A stretch of DNA of 64,000 nt from positions 62,001 to 126,000 of the forward strand of contig NZ_OBMT01000008.1 of the NCBI RefSeq assembly GCF_900217815.1, read 5' to 3'. The stretch's first letter is position 1; each line of letters opens with the position of its first letter. The translations under genes and the position numbers were made by a program. This document shows, in pieces, positions 38,108 through 47,253 of this stretch. The notes beneath the pieces are model-generated. The model had not been told where the DNA came from and did not search any database. It worked only from the letters and a program-made list of their open reading frames with translations. Origin of the DNA: Rhodobacter maris. GTDB taxonomy: Bacteria > Pseudomonadota > Alphaproteobacteria > Rhodobacterales > Rhodobacteraceae.

Positions 38108-38545
38108 ATGTCGCTCACCCCCGCTCTTCCAGCCCGACCGCTTCGCCACGCGCTGCCGCGCGCGCTGGCGATCCTTGCGATGCTGGTGCAGGTGCTGTTC
38201 TTTGCCGAGCATCTGGGGGCGGCAGCCGTGCATGAGATGGGCGCGGCCCAACCCGGCGCCCGGCTCGGCTTTTTGCAAATTTGCACGGGCGAGGGGGTCG
38301 CGCTTTATGACCCCGCCTCGGGCCGCATCGTCGCCCAACCCGGCGCGCCCGCCCCCACAGGGCACGGTGATTGCGCCGTCTGCGCCTCGGCGGGCGTGTG
38401 CAGCTTTGATGCGCCGGTTGCAAGCCTTGCGCCCGCGCCGATTGTCACCCTGATTGCCGCGCTCGCACCCACGCTGTTTGTCCCCTTTGGCTTCATCGCT
38501 CCGCTTTCCCGCTCCGGCCAGATCCGCGCGCCGCCGCGCGCCTGA
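38108..38545 (+). CDS. DUF2946-like exported/membrane protein
   Basis: A 145-residue protein with an N-terminal hydrophobic segment (ALAILAMLVQVLFFAEHLG) and a second one near residues 110-130. Between them is a Cys cluster HGDCAVCASAGVC, the pattern that led me to DUF2946, a family often next to copper-handling genes. The function is not established. It is the first of seven same-strand genes running to 43050, with 129 bp to the next one. Confidence 0.6.
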   Translation: MSLTPALPARPLRHALPRALAILAMLVQVLFFAEHLGAAAVHEMGAAQPGARLGFLQICTGEGVALYDPASGRIVAQPGAPAPTGHGDCAVCASAGVCSFDAPVASLAPAPIVTLIAALAPTLFVPFGFIAPLSRSGQIRAPPRA

Positions 38546-38674
38546 CGACCCCGCGTCCGGGCCGGAGGGGCAGCGTCCCGCACCTCCGGCGCCGGTCGGG
38601 TGTCTTGCCGTGTTCGCGCCATGATCCGGGGCCGCCTTCGGGCGCTTGCCCCACGCCAATGACCGGAGATTTCC

Positions 38675-39319
38675 ATGAACCGTCGCAATTTTCTGATCAC
38701 CACCACCACCGGCGCCGCATTCGCGGGGCTGGCAGGCACCGCCGCGCACGCCGAAATGGCGATGGCGCCCACCGAAAAGCCCGTGAGCCCGATGCAATGG
38801 ACCGACGAGAACGGGCTGACGCGGTTTTTGAAGGTCGATACCGACCCGCTCACCGATGAATTCGAAAAATACCCCCGCTGCCCCTATTGCGGCATGATGC
38901 GGCAGATGTATTCCCACACCCGTCACCTCATCGTCTATGCCAATGACACGGTCGATGCCACTTGCTCGCTCCACTGCGCGGCGATTTCGCTCGCGCTCAA
39001 CATGGATGCCGGGCCGAAGGCGATCTATGCGGGCGATGCCGGGGCCGAGGGCGAGGTGAAGCCGCTCGCCGAAACGGGCGCGATGACCTATGTGATCGAC
39101 CCGGGCAAACCCGGCACGATGACAGCCGTGTCAAAATGGGCCTATGCCGATGCAGCCAAGGCCGAGGCCGCCGCCAGCGCCGCGGGGGCCAAGACCACAG
39201 CTTTTGACGAGGCGCTGACCCTCGCCTATCTCGATATGGCCAAGGATACGCTCGCCATTCGGGCCCGCCGCGGGGAGAAACGCAAGCAAATGGGCATGGC
39301 TATGCCCGCCGGCAATTGA
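38675..39319 (+). CDS. NosL-like Tat-exported protein, first copy
   Basis: A 214-residue protein with a twin-arginine signal (MNRRNFLITTTTGAAFAGL). The mature part has the NosL-type metal-site signature CPYCGMMRQMYSHTRHLIVYA, shown in part as CPYCGMM, and a second Cys pair in DATCSLHCAAI. The C-terminal region ends with a Met-rich tail (KQMGMAMPAGN). NosL is a Cu(I)-binding accessory protein for nitrous oxide reductase, but no nosZ or nosDFY is in this window, so its client is uncertain. Confidence 0.8.
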   Translation: MNRRNFLITTTTGAAFAGLAGTAAHAEMAMAPTEKPVSPMQWTDENGLTRFLKVDTDPLTDEFEKYPRCPYCGMMRQMYSHTRHLIVYANDTVDATCSLHCAAISLALNMDAGPKAIYAGDAGAEGEVKPLAETGAMTYVIDPGKPGTMTAVSKWAYADAAKAEAAASAAGAKTTAFDEALTLAYLDMAKDTLAIRARRGEKRKQMGMAMPAGN

Positions 39320-39373
39320 CCTTTTGCAACATTTTGGCCGCGCCTCACTGCGCGGCCTGACTTGGAGTTGACC

Positions 39374-39901
39374 ATGTGCAATATCTCGCAGCAATCCCGG
39401 CGGAGCACGCTGGCGCTGCTGCTCGGCGCGGCAGCGCTACCGCTCGCGCCCGGCTTTGCCTCTGCCGCGGCGGCAAAAATCACGCTGCCACCGCCCGGCC
39501 CCCGCGACACCTGCCCGGTCTGCGGCATGTTCGTCGCGCGCTACCCGGACTGGATCGCGACGATCCAGTTTTCCGACGGCACAGCGGTGCATTTCGACGG
39601 GCCGAAGGATTTCTTCAAGTTCCTGCACGACCCCGGCAAATATGCCCGCGGCCGCAGCCGCGCGCAGATCACCGGCATGGGGGTGAGCGATTATTACGAG
39701 GTCGCGATGGTCGATGCCCGCGAAGCGCTTTATGCGGTGGGCTCGGATGTGCTCGGGCCGATGGGCCATGAGTTCGTGCCGCTCGCGACCCCGGCCGATG
39801 CCGAGGATTTCATGCGCGACCACAAGGGCAAGCGGCTCGTGAGCTTTGCCGAGGTCACGCCCGAGCTGCCCTTCGCGCTTGATGAGGGCCGCTTCGAGTG
39901 A
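39374..39901 (+). CDS. NosL-like Tat-exported protein, second copy
   Basis: A 175-residue protein with a Tat-like signal (SRRSTLALLLGAAALPLAPG) and a NosL core. DTCPVCGMFVARYPDW carries the CxxCGM metal-binding motif, and FDGPKDFFKFLHDP and GPMGHEFVPL are further family blocks. Start ATG 39374 follows GGAG by 6 nt. It follows the first NosL-like gene by 54 bp and overlaps the next gene by GTGA. A pair of different NosL-like proteins in tandem suggests Cu(I) transfer between partners, which is inference. Confidence 0.85.
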   Translation: MCNISQQSRRSTLALLLGAAALPLAPGFASAAAAKITLPPPGPRDTCPVCGMFVARYPDWIATIQFSDGTAVHFDGPKDFFKFLHDPGKYARGRSRAQITGMGVSDYYEVAMVDAREALYAVGSDVLGPMGHEFVPLATPADAEDFMRDHKGKRLVSFAEVTPELPFALDEGRFE

Positions 39902-40245
39902 CCGCCCTGCCCCGATATCGCCGCCCCGCCACGCCGGTCTTCGGGGCACTGGGCCTGCTCGTGGCGCTTGGCATGGCCGAGGCCGCCGATGCGCTTTGGC
40001 GCGCCCCGCAAGAGCGCCTGCGCATCGCGCGCGAGCGTCAGATCGTGGCCGATCTCGGCCTGAGCGATCTCGCCCTTTTCACCGAGGCACGCTACACCCG
40101 CCACCCCGCGCTCGCCGATCATGCCGCCGCCTTTCAAGATGCGCCCGGCAGTTTCGAACATTTCCCCTCCGGCAGTTTCGTGCCCCCTGCGGGGCCATGG
40201 GGCGCGGCAAGGCTCGGCTTTTCGGAAGCGGAGGTCACACGATGA
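39898..40245 (+). CDS. small membrane-anchored protein of unknown function
   Basis: A 115-residue protein starting GTG within the stop of the NosL gene and overlapping the permease gene by ATGA. It has one hydrophobic N-terminal helix (VFGALGLLVALGMAEAA), then a soluble part with Arg-rich helices and FTEARYTRHPALADH. No family was recognised. The tight coupling on both sides indicates that it is a component of the NosL/ABC module. Confidence 0.65.
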   Translation: MTALPRYRRPATPVFGALGLLVALGMAEAADALWRAPQERLRIARERQIVADLGLSDLALFTEARYTRHPALADHAAAFQDAPGSFEHFPSGSFVPPAGPWGAARLGFSEAEVTR

Positions 40246-41378
40246 ACGCGCTGCGCCGCCAACGCGCACTCGCTGATTACACGATCGCCGCGCTTTCCCG
40301 CCGCAAGGTCAAGAACCTTGCCCTCGTCGCGGTCTTCTCGCTTGTGGTGTTTTTGCTGGCCTCGGCGATGTTCTTCGCCTCGGCTCTGCGGCAAGAGGCG
40401 GATGCCGCGCTTGAGGGTGCGCCGGATCTGATCGTGCAGCAGCTTTCGCTTGGCCGTCAGGCGATGATTTCTGCCGATCTGATCGACGATCTCGCCAGCA
40501 TCCGCGGCGTGCGCGATGTGCGTGGTCGGCTTTGGGGCTATTATTATGACCGGGTGAGCGGCGCGAATTACACCGTGATGGTGCCCGAAGCGGGGCAGAT
40601 GCCCCCCCCCGGGCAGGTGATCATTGGCGAGGGCATCGCGCGGGCGCGCGGGCTTGAATGGCAGGGCGCCCCGCTCTTTCTCTCCCGCAAGCAGGGGGAT
40701 TTGAACCGCTTCGACGTGGCGCAAACCTTTGAAAGCGACTCTGCCCTGCTGACCGCCGATCTGCTCTTGATGAACGCGGCGGATTTCCGCGCCTTTTTCT
40801 CGGTGCCCGAGGACATGTTCACCGACCTTGCCGCCAGCGTGCGCAACCCGCGCGAACGCGCCACCGTGGTCGACAAGGCCAGCCGCGCGATGCCCGATGC
40901 CCGCTTCGTCACCCGCGACGACATTGCCCGCACCTATATGAAGCTCTTTGACTGGCGCGAGGGGATGATGGTGGCCCTTGCCGCGGTTGCCATGCTCGCC
41001 TTCGCGATTTTTGCCGCCGACAAAGCCTCGGGCCTCTCCGCCGAGGAAGCGCGCGAGATCGGCATATTGAAGGCGATCGGCTGGGATACGCGCGATGTGA
41101 TCGCGATGAAGCTCTGGGAAGGCGGCTTTGTCTCGCTTGGCGCGTTCCTCCTTGGCACAACAGCAGCTTACGCCCATGTTTTCTGGGCTGGCGCGCCACT
41201 CTTTGCGCCGGTGCTGAAAGGCTGGGCCGTGATCTACCCCGCGTTCAGGCTCGCCCCCGGGGTGGATCTTTCCGAGCTTGTGGTGCTTTTGCTGCTCACC
41301 ACGCTGCCCTATGCGGCGGCAACGGTGGTGCCGGTCTGGCGCGCGGCAAGTGCCGACCCCGATGCGGTGATGCGATGA
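40242..41378 (+). CDS. FtsX-like ABC transporter permease (MacB/LolE type)
   Basis: A 378-residue inner-membrane protein with the MacB/LolCE topology. There is one N-terminal TM helix (NLALVAVFSLVVFLLASAMFF), a large extracytoplasmic domain of about 200 residues, and three C-terminal helices with the FtsX block EEAREIGILKAIGWDTRDVIAMKLWE (shown in part). Such permeases work mechanically on periplasmic or envelope substrates rather than moving solutes. It is coupled to the ATPase by ATGA. Confidence 0.85.
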   Translation: MNALRRQRALADYTIAALSRRKVKNLALVAVFSLVVFLLASAMFFASALRQEADAALEGAPDLIVQQLSLGRQAMISADLIDDLASIRGVRDVRGRLWGYYYDRVSGANYTVMVPEAGQMPPPGQVIIGEGIARARGLEWQGAPLFLSRKQGDLNRFDVAQTFESDSALLTADLLLMNAADFRAFFSVPEDMFTDLAASVRNPRERATVVDKASRAMPDARFVTRDDIARTYMKLFDWREGMMVALAAVAMLAFAIFAADKASGLSAEEAREIGILKAIGWDTRDVIAMKLWEGGFVSLGAFLLGTTAAYAHVFWAGAPLFAPVLKGWAVIYPAFRLAPGVDLSELVVLLLLTTLPYAAATVVPVWRAASADPDAVMR

Positions 41379-42055
41379 TAACCCTCTCCGATGTATCGAA
41401 AATTTATAACGAGGGCCGCCCGAACGCGGTCACGGCACTCCACGCCGTCACCCTGACCATCGCCCGGGGCGGGGTCACGGTGTTCATGGGGCCCTCGGGC
41501 TCGGGCAAGACCACGCTTTTGAGCCTTGTGGGCTGCATGGCGCGCCCCAGCACCGGGCGCATCACCCTCGATGGCGCGCCGGTCTCCGGCCTGCCCGAGC
41601 GGTTTCTGACCGATCTGCGGCGCCGGCACTTCGGCTTCGTGTTCCAGCGCTTCAACCTGATCCGCGGTCTGACGGTGCTCGACAACGTGATGCTGCCCGC
41701 CGCCCCCTTGGGCGAAGACCCGCGCGCCGTGCAAGCGCGCGCGCTGGCCCGGCTCGAGGCTCTGGGGCTCGGCCCGAAGGCCTTGATGCCTGTCGAAGTG
41801 CTCTCGGGCGGTGAAACGCAGCGCGCCGCCATCGCCCGCGCGCTCGTGAACGATGCGCCGGTGCTGATCGCCGATGAACCAACCGCCAACCTCGATACCG
41901 CGCTCACGCACCGCTTTCTCGATATTGTGGCCGCGCTGCGCGATCAGGGCAAAACGGTCCTGCTGACAAGCCATGACCCGCGCATCATCGCGGCAGCCCC
42001 CGTAAGCGCTGTGGTCGAGATGCGTGACGGGCAGGTGGTTGAGGTGCGTTCGTGA
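41375..42055 (+). CDS. LolD/MacB-type ABC transporter ATP-binding protein
   Basis: A 226-residue ATPase. Walker A is FMGPSGSGKTTLLSL, the Q-loop is FVFQRFNLIRGLTVLDNV, the signature is LSGGETQRAAIARAL, Walker B is VLIADEPTANLDT and the switch His is in LLTSHDPRI. It pairs with the FtsX-like permease upstream and overlaps the next gene by GTGA. The client of the complex is unknown; context suggests NosL-like metalloprotein traffic. Confidence 0.9.
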   Translation: MITLSDVSKIYNEGRPNAVTALHAVTLTIARGGVTVFMGPSGSGKTTLLSLVGCMARPSTGRITLDGAPVSGLPERFLTDLRRRHFGFVFQRFNLIRGLTVLDNVMLPAAPLGEDPRAVQARALARLEALGLGPKALMPVEVLSGGETQRAAIARALVNDAPVLIADEPTANLDTALTHRFLDIVAALRDQGKTVLLTSHDPRIIAAAPVSAVVEMRDGQVVEVRS

Positions 42056-43050
42056 TCTTCCGCACCCCGATCCTGACCCTGCTCCTCGTCTCCTTTCTCG
42101 CGCTTCTGGTGGCGCTGGGCGCCGCCTGGTTCGGGCAACGGCTGGTGCGGCACTGGGATCTGGCCTCGGGAAGCCGCGCGCAGCTTGAGATGGAACGGCG
42201 CACCGAGCTTGTCTCGACCCTCTTTGCGATGGTGATGCTGGCGGAGGCGGTGGCGCTGTTTCTGTTCGTGTTCAACGCAGACCGGATGGCGGCGCTGTTC
42301 GTGGGGGCGATGTGCGCGGTCGGCACGCTCAATGTGAATGGCTACGGTTTCCCGGCGCTTTATGCCAAGATCGCGGTGTTCTTCGCCGCAGCGGTCTGGC
42401 TGATCGTGGATCATGTGGACCGGCTTGGGCGCGACTACCCGCTCACCCGCGTGAAATATGCGCTCATCCTTGGGATCGCGCCGCTCGTGATCCTCGCGGG
42501 GGGGCTGGAACTCGCCTATTATCTCAACCTGCGCACCGATGTGATCACCTCCTGCTGCTCGAAGCTCTTCACCCCGGCAAATGAAGGGATCGGCAACGAG
42601 ATGGCGGGCCTCGCCCCGGGGCTCTCGCTCTGGGCTTTGGCACTGGCGGAGCTGGTGGTGTTGGGGCTCGGCGCCTATGCCGTCAGGACCGGGCGCGGCC
42701 ATGCTCTCTTCGCGCTGGCGGGGGCGGTGTTCTTTGCGGTGGCGCTGACGGCGATGGTCTCGGTGATTTCGCTCTATGTCTATGAGAACCCCAATCATCA
42801 CTGCCCGTTCTGCATTCTGCAGCGGGAGTATTTCTATATCGGCTATGCCTTCTACGTGCCGCTGTTCGGCGCAACGGCGCTGGCGCTCGGGCTTGGCGCC
42901 ACCGCCCCGTTCCAGCGCCGTGCGAGCCTTGAAGCGGTCCTGCCGCCGGTTGCGCGCCGGTTCACGCTCTGGGCGATGGCGGGCTTTGCCACCTATGGCG
43001 CAGTAACGCTTCTGGTGATCGCCCGCTCACATCTGATCCTCTTCGGCTGA
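42052..43050 (+). CDS. polytopic membrane protein with DsbB/VKOR-like cysteine motifs
   Basis: A 332-residue protein with about eight hydrophobic segments, starting GTG. Two cysteine sites stand out: SCCSKLF in a loop near residue 165 and NHHCPFCILQREYFYIGYAFY (CxxC followed by an aromatic helix) near 250. The CxxC next to a helix resembles the quinone-linked CxxC of DsbB/BdbC-like oxidases, and His-His before it could bind metal. I do not recognise the family. It is the last gene of the NosL/ABC module and is followed by palindromic repeats. Confidence 0.65.
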   Translation: MIFRTPILTLLLVSFLALLVALGAAWFGQRLVRHWDLASGSRAQLEMERRTELVSTLFAMVMLAEAVALFLFVFNADRMAALFVGAMCAVGTLNVNGYGFPALYAKIAVFFAAAVWLIVDHVDRLGRDYPLTRVKYALILGIAPLVILAGGLELAYYLNLRTDVITSCCSKLFTPANEGIGNEMAGLAPGLSLWALALAELVVLGLGAYAVRTGRGHALFALAGAVFFAVALTAMVSVISLYVYENPNHHCPFCILQREYFYIGYAFYVPLFGATALALGLGATAPFQRRASLEAVLPPVARRFTLWAMAGFATYGAVTLLVIARSHLILFG

Positions 43051-43109
43051 AAGTCGTTCGCCTCGGCAGAGCCGAGCCGACCCAAGATCCCCGTCTTTCG
43101 AACTTGCGC

Positions 43110-43145
43110 AAATATCCCGGGGGTCCGGGGGCGGAGCCCCCGGCG
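43110..43145. repeat. 36-bp GC-rich palindromic repeat (copy 2)
   Basis: It is the same element as at 31918-31953 (about two mismatches), starting AAATATCCCGGGGGTCCGGG. Around it, within 43051-43275, are further GC-rich palindromes such as GGGGGGC...GCCCCCC near 43218-43240. No coding signal is seen in this 270-bp gap. Confidence 0.75.
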
Positions 43146-43275
43146 GGTCGCTCCGCGCCAGCGGAGCGAAACAGCCTCCTGCAAACATCACGCACGACTT
43201 AAGGCGCATCAATCGGGGGGCGCGGGGGGCTTTGCCCCCCGCGCGGGTCGCCTCGGCCCTGCCGAGGCGAAAGCA

Positions 43276-43300
43276 AAAGCCCCGCCGAAGGCGGGGCTTT
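43276..43300. terminator. intrinsic terminator downstream of pntB
   Basis: AAAGCCCCGCC and GGCGGGGCTTT form an 11-bp stem with a GAA loop, 20 bp beyond the pntB stop. The symmetric A/T ends allow use by both pntAB and the plus-strand NosL/ABC module. Confidence 0.85.
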
Positions 43301-43320
43301 CCAATGCCGTAAGATCAGAC

Positions 43321-44757
43321 TCAGCGCCGGATCAGATGCAGCAGTTCCTCGATCGACTTCTTCGCGTCGCCATAGAACATCCGCGTATTTTCCTTGTAGA
43401 AAAGCGGGTTTTCGATGCCCGAATAGCCCGTGCCCTGACCGCGTTTGGAAACAAAGACCTGCTTCGCCTTCCACACTTCCAGAACCGGCATCCCGGCGAT
43501 CGGCGAGTTCGGATCGTCTTGCGCCGCCGGGTTCACGATGTCGTTCGAGCCGATCACGATCGCCACGTCGGTTTCAGGGAAGTCCTCGTTGATCTCGTCC
43601 ATCTCAAGGACGATGTCATAAGGCACTTTCGCCTCGGCGAGCAGCACGTTCATGTGCCCCGGCAAGCGCCCCGCCACCGGGTGAATGGCAAAGCGAACCG
43701 ACTTGCCGCGCGAGCGCAGCAGCGTGGTGAGTTCGCTCACCGCCATCTGCGCCTGCGCCACCGCCATGCCATAACCCGGGATGATGATGATGCTTTCGGC
43801 TTCATTCAGCGCATCGGCCACGCTTTGCGCATCAATCGCCACCATCTCGCCTTCCACCGCCTGCGCGGGGCCCGAGGTGTTGCCAAAGCCGCCGAGGATC
43901 ACTGAGACAAACGAGCGGTTCATCGCCTTGCACATGATGTAGCTCAGGATCGCGCCCGAAGAGCCCACCAGCGCCCCGGTCACGATCAGAAGATCGTTGC
44001 CGAGCGAGAAGCCGATCGCCGCCGCGGCCCAGCCCGAATAGGAGTTGAGCATCGAGACGACCACCGGCATATCGGCGCCGCCGATGCCCATGATCAGGTG
44101 ATAGCCGATGAAAAGCGCCAGAAGCGTCATCACGATGAGCGGCCAGGTGCCATAGCCGAGCATGAAGAGCACGAGCATCGCCACCGAGCCAAGCGCGGCA
44201 ACGGCGTTGAGAATATGGCCGCCCGGAAGCTTCTTGGCCTTGCTGTCGACCTTGCCCGCGAGCTTGCCGAAGGCGATGATCGAACCGGTGAAGGTCACGG
44301 CCCCGATGAACACGCCGAGGAACAGCTCGACATGCAGGATGGTGAGCTCGGTCGGCGTTTTATGCGCCACAACCGCGCCAAAGCCGCGCAGCAGCGCCTT
44401 CGCCGCCTCGTTCATTTCCGGCACGGTGACCGACTCGATATAGGCGTTATAGCCCACAAGCACGGCCGCAAGGCCAACGAGCGAGTGCATCGCCGCAACG
44501 AGTTGCGGCATCTCGGTCATCTGCACCTTCTTGGCGACTTTGACGCCATAAAAGCCGCCCCAGCCGAGCAGGATGATCGACAGCAGCCAGTAGCCCTGAC
44601 CGGGGCCGACCAGTGTTGCCGCGACGGCAAGCGCCATCCCGACAATGCCGTACCAGACCGCCCGCTTGGCGCTTTCCTGGCCCGAGAGCCCGCCCAGCGA
44701 GAGGATGAAAAGAACCGCCGCAACAACGTAAGCGGCCGTGGTGAAACCGAAATCCAT
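43321..44757 (-). CDS. pntB: NAD(P) transhydrogenase subunit beta
   Basis: A 478-residue protein. The N-terminal half holds about nine membrane helices of the proton channel ([21 protein letters not shown]). The C-terminal domain III binds NADP(H), with [31 protein letters not shown] (shown in part), [19 protein letters not shown] and [16 protein letters not shown]. It couples proton entry to hydride transfer from NADH to NADP+. It follows pntA by 15 bp. Confidence 0.97.
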   Translation of the reverse strand: MDFGFTTAAYVVAAVLFILSLGGLSGQESAKRAVWYGIVGMALAVAATLVGPGQGYWLLSIILLGWGGFYGVKVAKKVQMTEMPQLVAAMHSLVGLAAVLVGYNAYIESVTVPEMNEAAKALLRGFGAVVAHKTPTELTILHVELFLGVFIGAVTFTGSIIAFGKLAGKVDSKAKKLPGGHILNAVAALGSVAMLVLFMLGYGTWPLIVMTLLALFIGYHLIMGIGGADMPVVVSMLNSYSGWAAAAIGFSLGNDLLIVTGALVGSSGAILSYIMCKAMNRSFVSVILGGFGNTSGPAQAVEGEMVAIDAQSVADALNEAESIIIIPGYGMAVAQAQMAVSELTTLLRSRGKSVRFAIHPVAGRLPGHMNVLLAEAKVPYDIVLEMDEINEDFPETDVAIVIGSNDIVNPAAQDDPNSPIAGMPVLEVWKAKQVFVSKRGQGTGYSGIENPLFYKENTRMFYGDAKKSIEELLHLIRR

Positions 44758-44772
44758 TATGTTCCCCTCCGC

Positions 44773-46347
44773 TTACGACTTCTGGAACATCGCCAGCATG
44801 CGCCGGGTGACCATGAAACCGCCGAAGATGTTGATGCCCGCAAGGAAGACCGAGACGGCCGAAAGCAGCACCACCAGATAGTTGGTCGAGCCCACCTGCA
44901 TCAGCGCGCCCAGAATGATGATCGAGGAGATCGCGTTCGTGACGGCCATCAAGGGCGTGTGCAGCGAATGCGAGACGTTCCAGATCACCTGGAAGCCGAC
45001 GAAGCACGAGAGCGCAAAAACGATGAAGTGCGCCATGAAGCTCGCCGGCGCGACAAGGCCGATACCAAGGAGGAAGGCCCCACCCGCCCCGAGCATGATC
45101 AGCTGATCGCGGGTCTGCTTGCGGAAGGCGGCTTTTTCAGCGGCGCGGATTTCCTCAGGCGTCAGCGCTTTGGGCTTTTCCTTCGGCTTTTGCGCGGCAA
45201 TCGCGGCCACTTTCGGCGGCGGCGGCGGGAAAGTGATCTCGCCCTGATAAGCGACCGTCGCGCCGCGGATCACATCGTCTTCCATGTTGTGCACGACAAC
45301 GCCGTCCTTGCCCGGGGTCAGGTCGGTCATCATGTGACGGATGTTGGTCGCGTAAAGCTGGCTCGATTGCTGCGCCATCCGGGACGGGAAATCGGTGTAG
45401 CCAATCACGGTCACGCCGTTCTCGGTGACGACCTTCTCGTCCTTTTTGGTCAGCTCGCAGTTGCCGCCGCGCTCGGCGGCAAGGTCAACGATCACCGAGC
45501 CGCGCTTCATCGCCGCGACCATATCCTTGGTCCAGAGGATCGGCGCATCGCGGCCGGGGATCAGCGCCGTGGTGATGACGATGTCCATCTCGGGCGCAAG
45601 CTCGCGGAATTTCTTCAGTTGCGCTTCGCGGAACTCAGGGCTCGAGGGGGCGGCATAGCCCCCCGTCGCGGCGCCGTCCTGCTGCGTTTCCTCGAAATCG
45701 AGATAGACGAATTCAGCGCCCATCGATTCGATCTGCTCGGCCACTTCGGGGCGCACATCAAAGGCATAGGTGATCGCACCGAGCGCGGTCGAGGCGCCGA
45801 TCGCGGCAAGCCCCGCAACACCCGCACCGACGATCAGCACCTTCGCGGGCGGCACCTTGCCCGCCGCCGTCACCTGACCGGTGAAGAAGCGGCCGAAATT
45901 GTTGCCCGCCTCGATCACCGCGCGGTAGCCGGAGATGTTCGCCATCGACGACAGCGCATCCATCTTTTGGGCGCGCGAGATCCGCGGCACCATATCCATC
46001 GCAACGACATTGGCGCCGGTGGCCTTCGCAGCCTCCAGAAGCGCCTTGTTCTGACCGGGATAGAAGAAGGAAATCAGCGTTTTACCGGGTTTGAGACGCG
46101 CCATCTCGGCATCGACCGGCGGGCGCACCTTGACGATGAAATCGACGGTGTCGAAGAGTGTGGCGGCGCCCTTCACCACGGTCACGCCCGCAGCCTCATA
46201 GGCACTGTCTTCGAAGCCTGCCGCATGACCGGCCCCGGCCTCGACGTAGCATTCATGTCCGAGCTTCTGGAGCTGGACCGCAGAGTCGGGGGTGAGTGCG
46301 ACGCGCGCTTCCCCCTCGAAAATCTCCTTCGGAGCGCCGATTTTCAC
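44773..46347 (-). CDS. pntA: NAD(P) transhydrogenase subunit alpha
   Basis: A 524-residue protein. Domain I binds NAD(H), beginning [20 protein letters not shown] and containing the Rossmann loop [18 protein letters not shown] Lys/Pro-rich linker leads to about four C-terminal membrane helices ([22 protein letters not shown], in part). It is a fused PntA, as in E. coli. GTG 46347 is chosen as the start because GGAGAG lies just upstream; an in-frame TTG at 46362 would include the RBS. Confidence 0.96.
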   Translation of the reverse strand: MKIGAPKEIFEGEARVALTPDSAVQLQKLGHECYVEAGAGHAAGFEDSAYEAAGVTVVKGAATLFDTVDFIVKVRPPVDAEMARLKPGKTLISFFYPGQNKALLEAAKATGANVVAMDMVPRISRAQKMDALSSMANISGYRAVIEAGNNFGRFFTGQVTAAGKVPPAKVLIVGAGVAGLAAIGASTALGAITYAFDVRPEVAEQIESMGAEFVYLDFEETQQDGAATGGYAAPSSPEFREAQLKKFRELAPEMDIVITTALIPGRDAPILWTKDMVAAMKRGSVIVDLAAERGGNCELTKKDEKVVTENGVTVIGYTDFPSRMAQQSSQLYATNIRHMMTDLTPGKDGVVVHNMEDDVIRGATVAYQGEITFPPPPPKVAAIAAQKPKEKPKALTPEEIRAAEKAAFRKQTRDQLIMLGAGGAFLLGIGLVAPASFMAHFIVFALSCFVGFQVIWNVSHSLHTPLMAVTNAISSIIILGALMQVGSTNYLVVLLSAVSVFLAGINIFGGFMVTRRMLAMFQKS

Positions 46348-46637
46348 TTCTCTCTCTCCCAATGCTGCCCCCGGACGATTTCAGCCGGGGGACAAAACGT
46401 GGCGACAGCCTCTTAACACCGCGTAAGAAAGTTTCACAAGCGAATGATCACAGGAAACAGATGGGAATCTGACGCAGTCTTTGGGCCGCAGTGCGGCATA
46501 CCGTTGCATACCATGTTACCGCTCCCATTTACCAAAATGTTTCAAGGGTTTGCTGAAGTACCGGGCAATCCGGCAAATTCCCGCGCGTGACGCGGAGACA
46601 CGAGGCTGCGACGATTTTTCTGCGCCGCAGCATCACT
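46348..46637. promoter_or_regulatory. 290-bp intergenic region upstream of pntA
   Basis: It holds the pntAB promoter region and the 5' side of nothing else, since the ICMT-like gene ends at 46638 on the same strand. It is AT-richer than its surroundings between 46400 and 46570 (TTAACACCG, AAAATGTTTCAAGG). No operator was recognised. Confidence 0.35.
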
Positions 46638-47105
46638 TCAAAGCCAGCGCCGGGTGCGGGCGCGGTAACGGGCATAATCCTCGCCATGCGCCGCTGCGAT
46701 CCAGGCCTCTTCGCCCCTGATGTAACGATGCGTGATCCAGAGCATGAAGGCGGGCACAAGCGGCGCGGCAAAGAGCGCGTTCCAGATCAGCAAAAGCCCC
46801 GAGAGGATGACGGCATCGGCCAGATAGATCGGGTTGCGCGAGAGCGCGAAGATACCGTTGGTCACGAGCCTTGCGGGCTGGCGACGGGGAATGAAGGTGG
46901 TGCGGGCGCGCACCATCTGCGCCGCAGCGAGCCCCGAGATCGCAAGGCCCAGCCCGACCAGCGCCCAGCCGAGGGCGGGCGCGTAAGGGATCGGCAGCGG
47001 GGCGAGCTGCCCCACCGCCCAGCCCAGCGCTGCAAAAACCGCGAGCCACATCGGCGGGAGTTCCATTTCTTGCAGCGCAAGTTTCAGTGTCGTTGCCAGG
47101 TTCAT
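46638..47105 (-). CDS. isoprenylcysteine carboxyl methyltransferase-like membrane protein
   Basis: A 155-residue inner-membrane protein with about four helices. The SAM-binding C-terminal pattern of the ICMT/PEMT-like family is clear: TNGIFALSRNPIYLADAVIL, then RGEEAWIAAAHGEDYARYRARTRRW. Bacterial members methylate small lipophilic or unknown substrates. ATG 47105 starts MNLATTLKLALQEMELPP; a longer reading to 47276 would cross the kynU start region. It is divergent from kynU. Confidence 0.85.
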   Translation of the reverse strand: MNLATTLKLALQEMELPPMWLAVFAALGWAVGQLAPLPIPYAPALGWALVGLGLAISGLAAAQMVRARTTFIPRRQPARLVTNGIFALSRNPIYLADAVILSGLLLIWNALFAAPLVPAFMLWITHRYIRGEEAWIAAAHGEDYARYRARTRRWL

Positions 47106-47253
47106 CGCTCTCTCCCCTGCCCTGATCCGCATTTTGGGGCTCGCGCCGGGGCTGGCAAGCCCCGCCCGGCGGGTCACTTGCGCGCAGGTGCACAGCCGCC
47201 CCCCCTTGCACTCGCCGCCCGCCCCGGGCAGGCTCCGCCCGAGGGAGGCTCCG

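Noticed and set aside
38272-38279. Perfect TTTGCAAA followed by TTTGCA as a PccR site
   Set aside because: It lies inside the DUF2946-like coding sequence, far from any promoter; likely chance.
38675-39901. A nitrous oxide reductase (nos) operon
   Set aside because: Only NosL-like genes are present; no nosZ, nosR or nosD signature was found in the window.
44098-46416. 772-codon plus-strand frame opposite pntA and pntB
   Set aside because: Antisense to the transhydrogenase genes; Arg/His-rich without recognisable domains.
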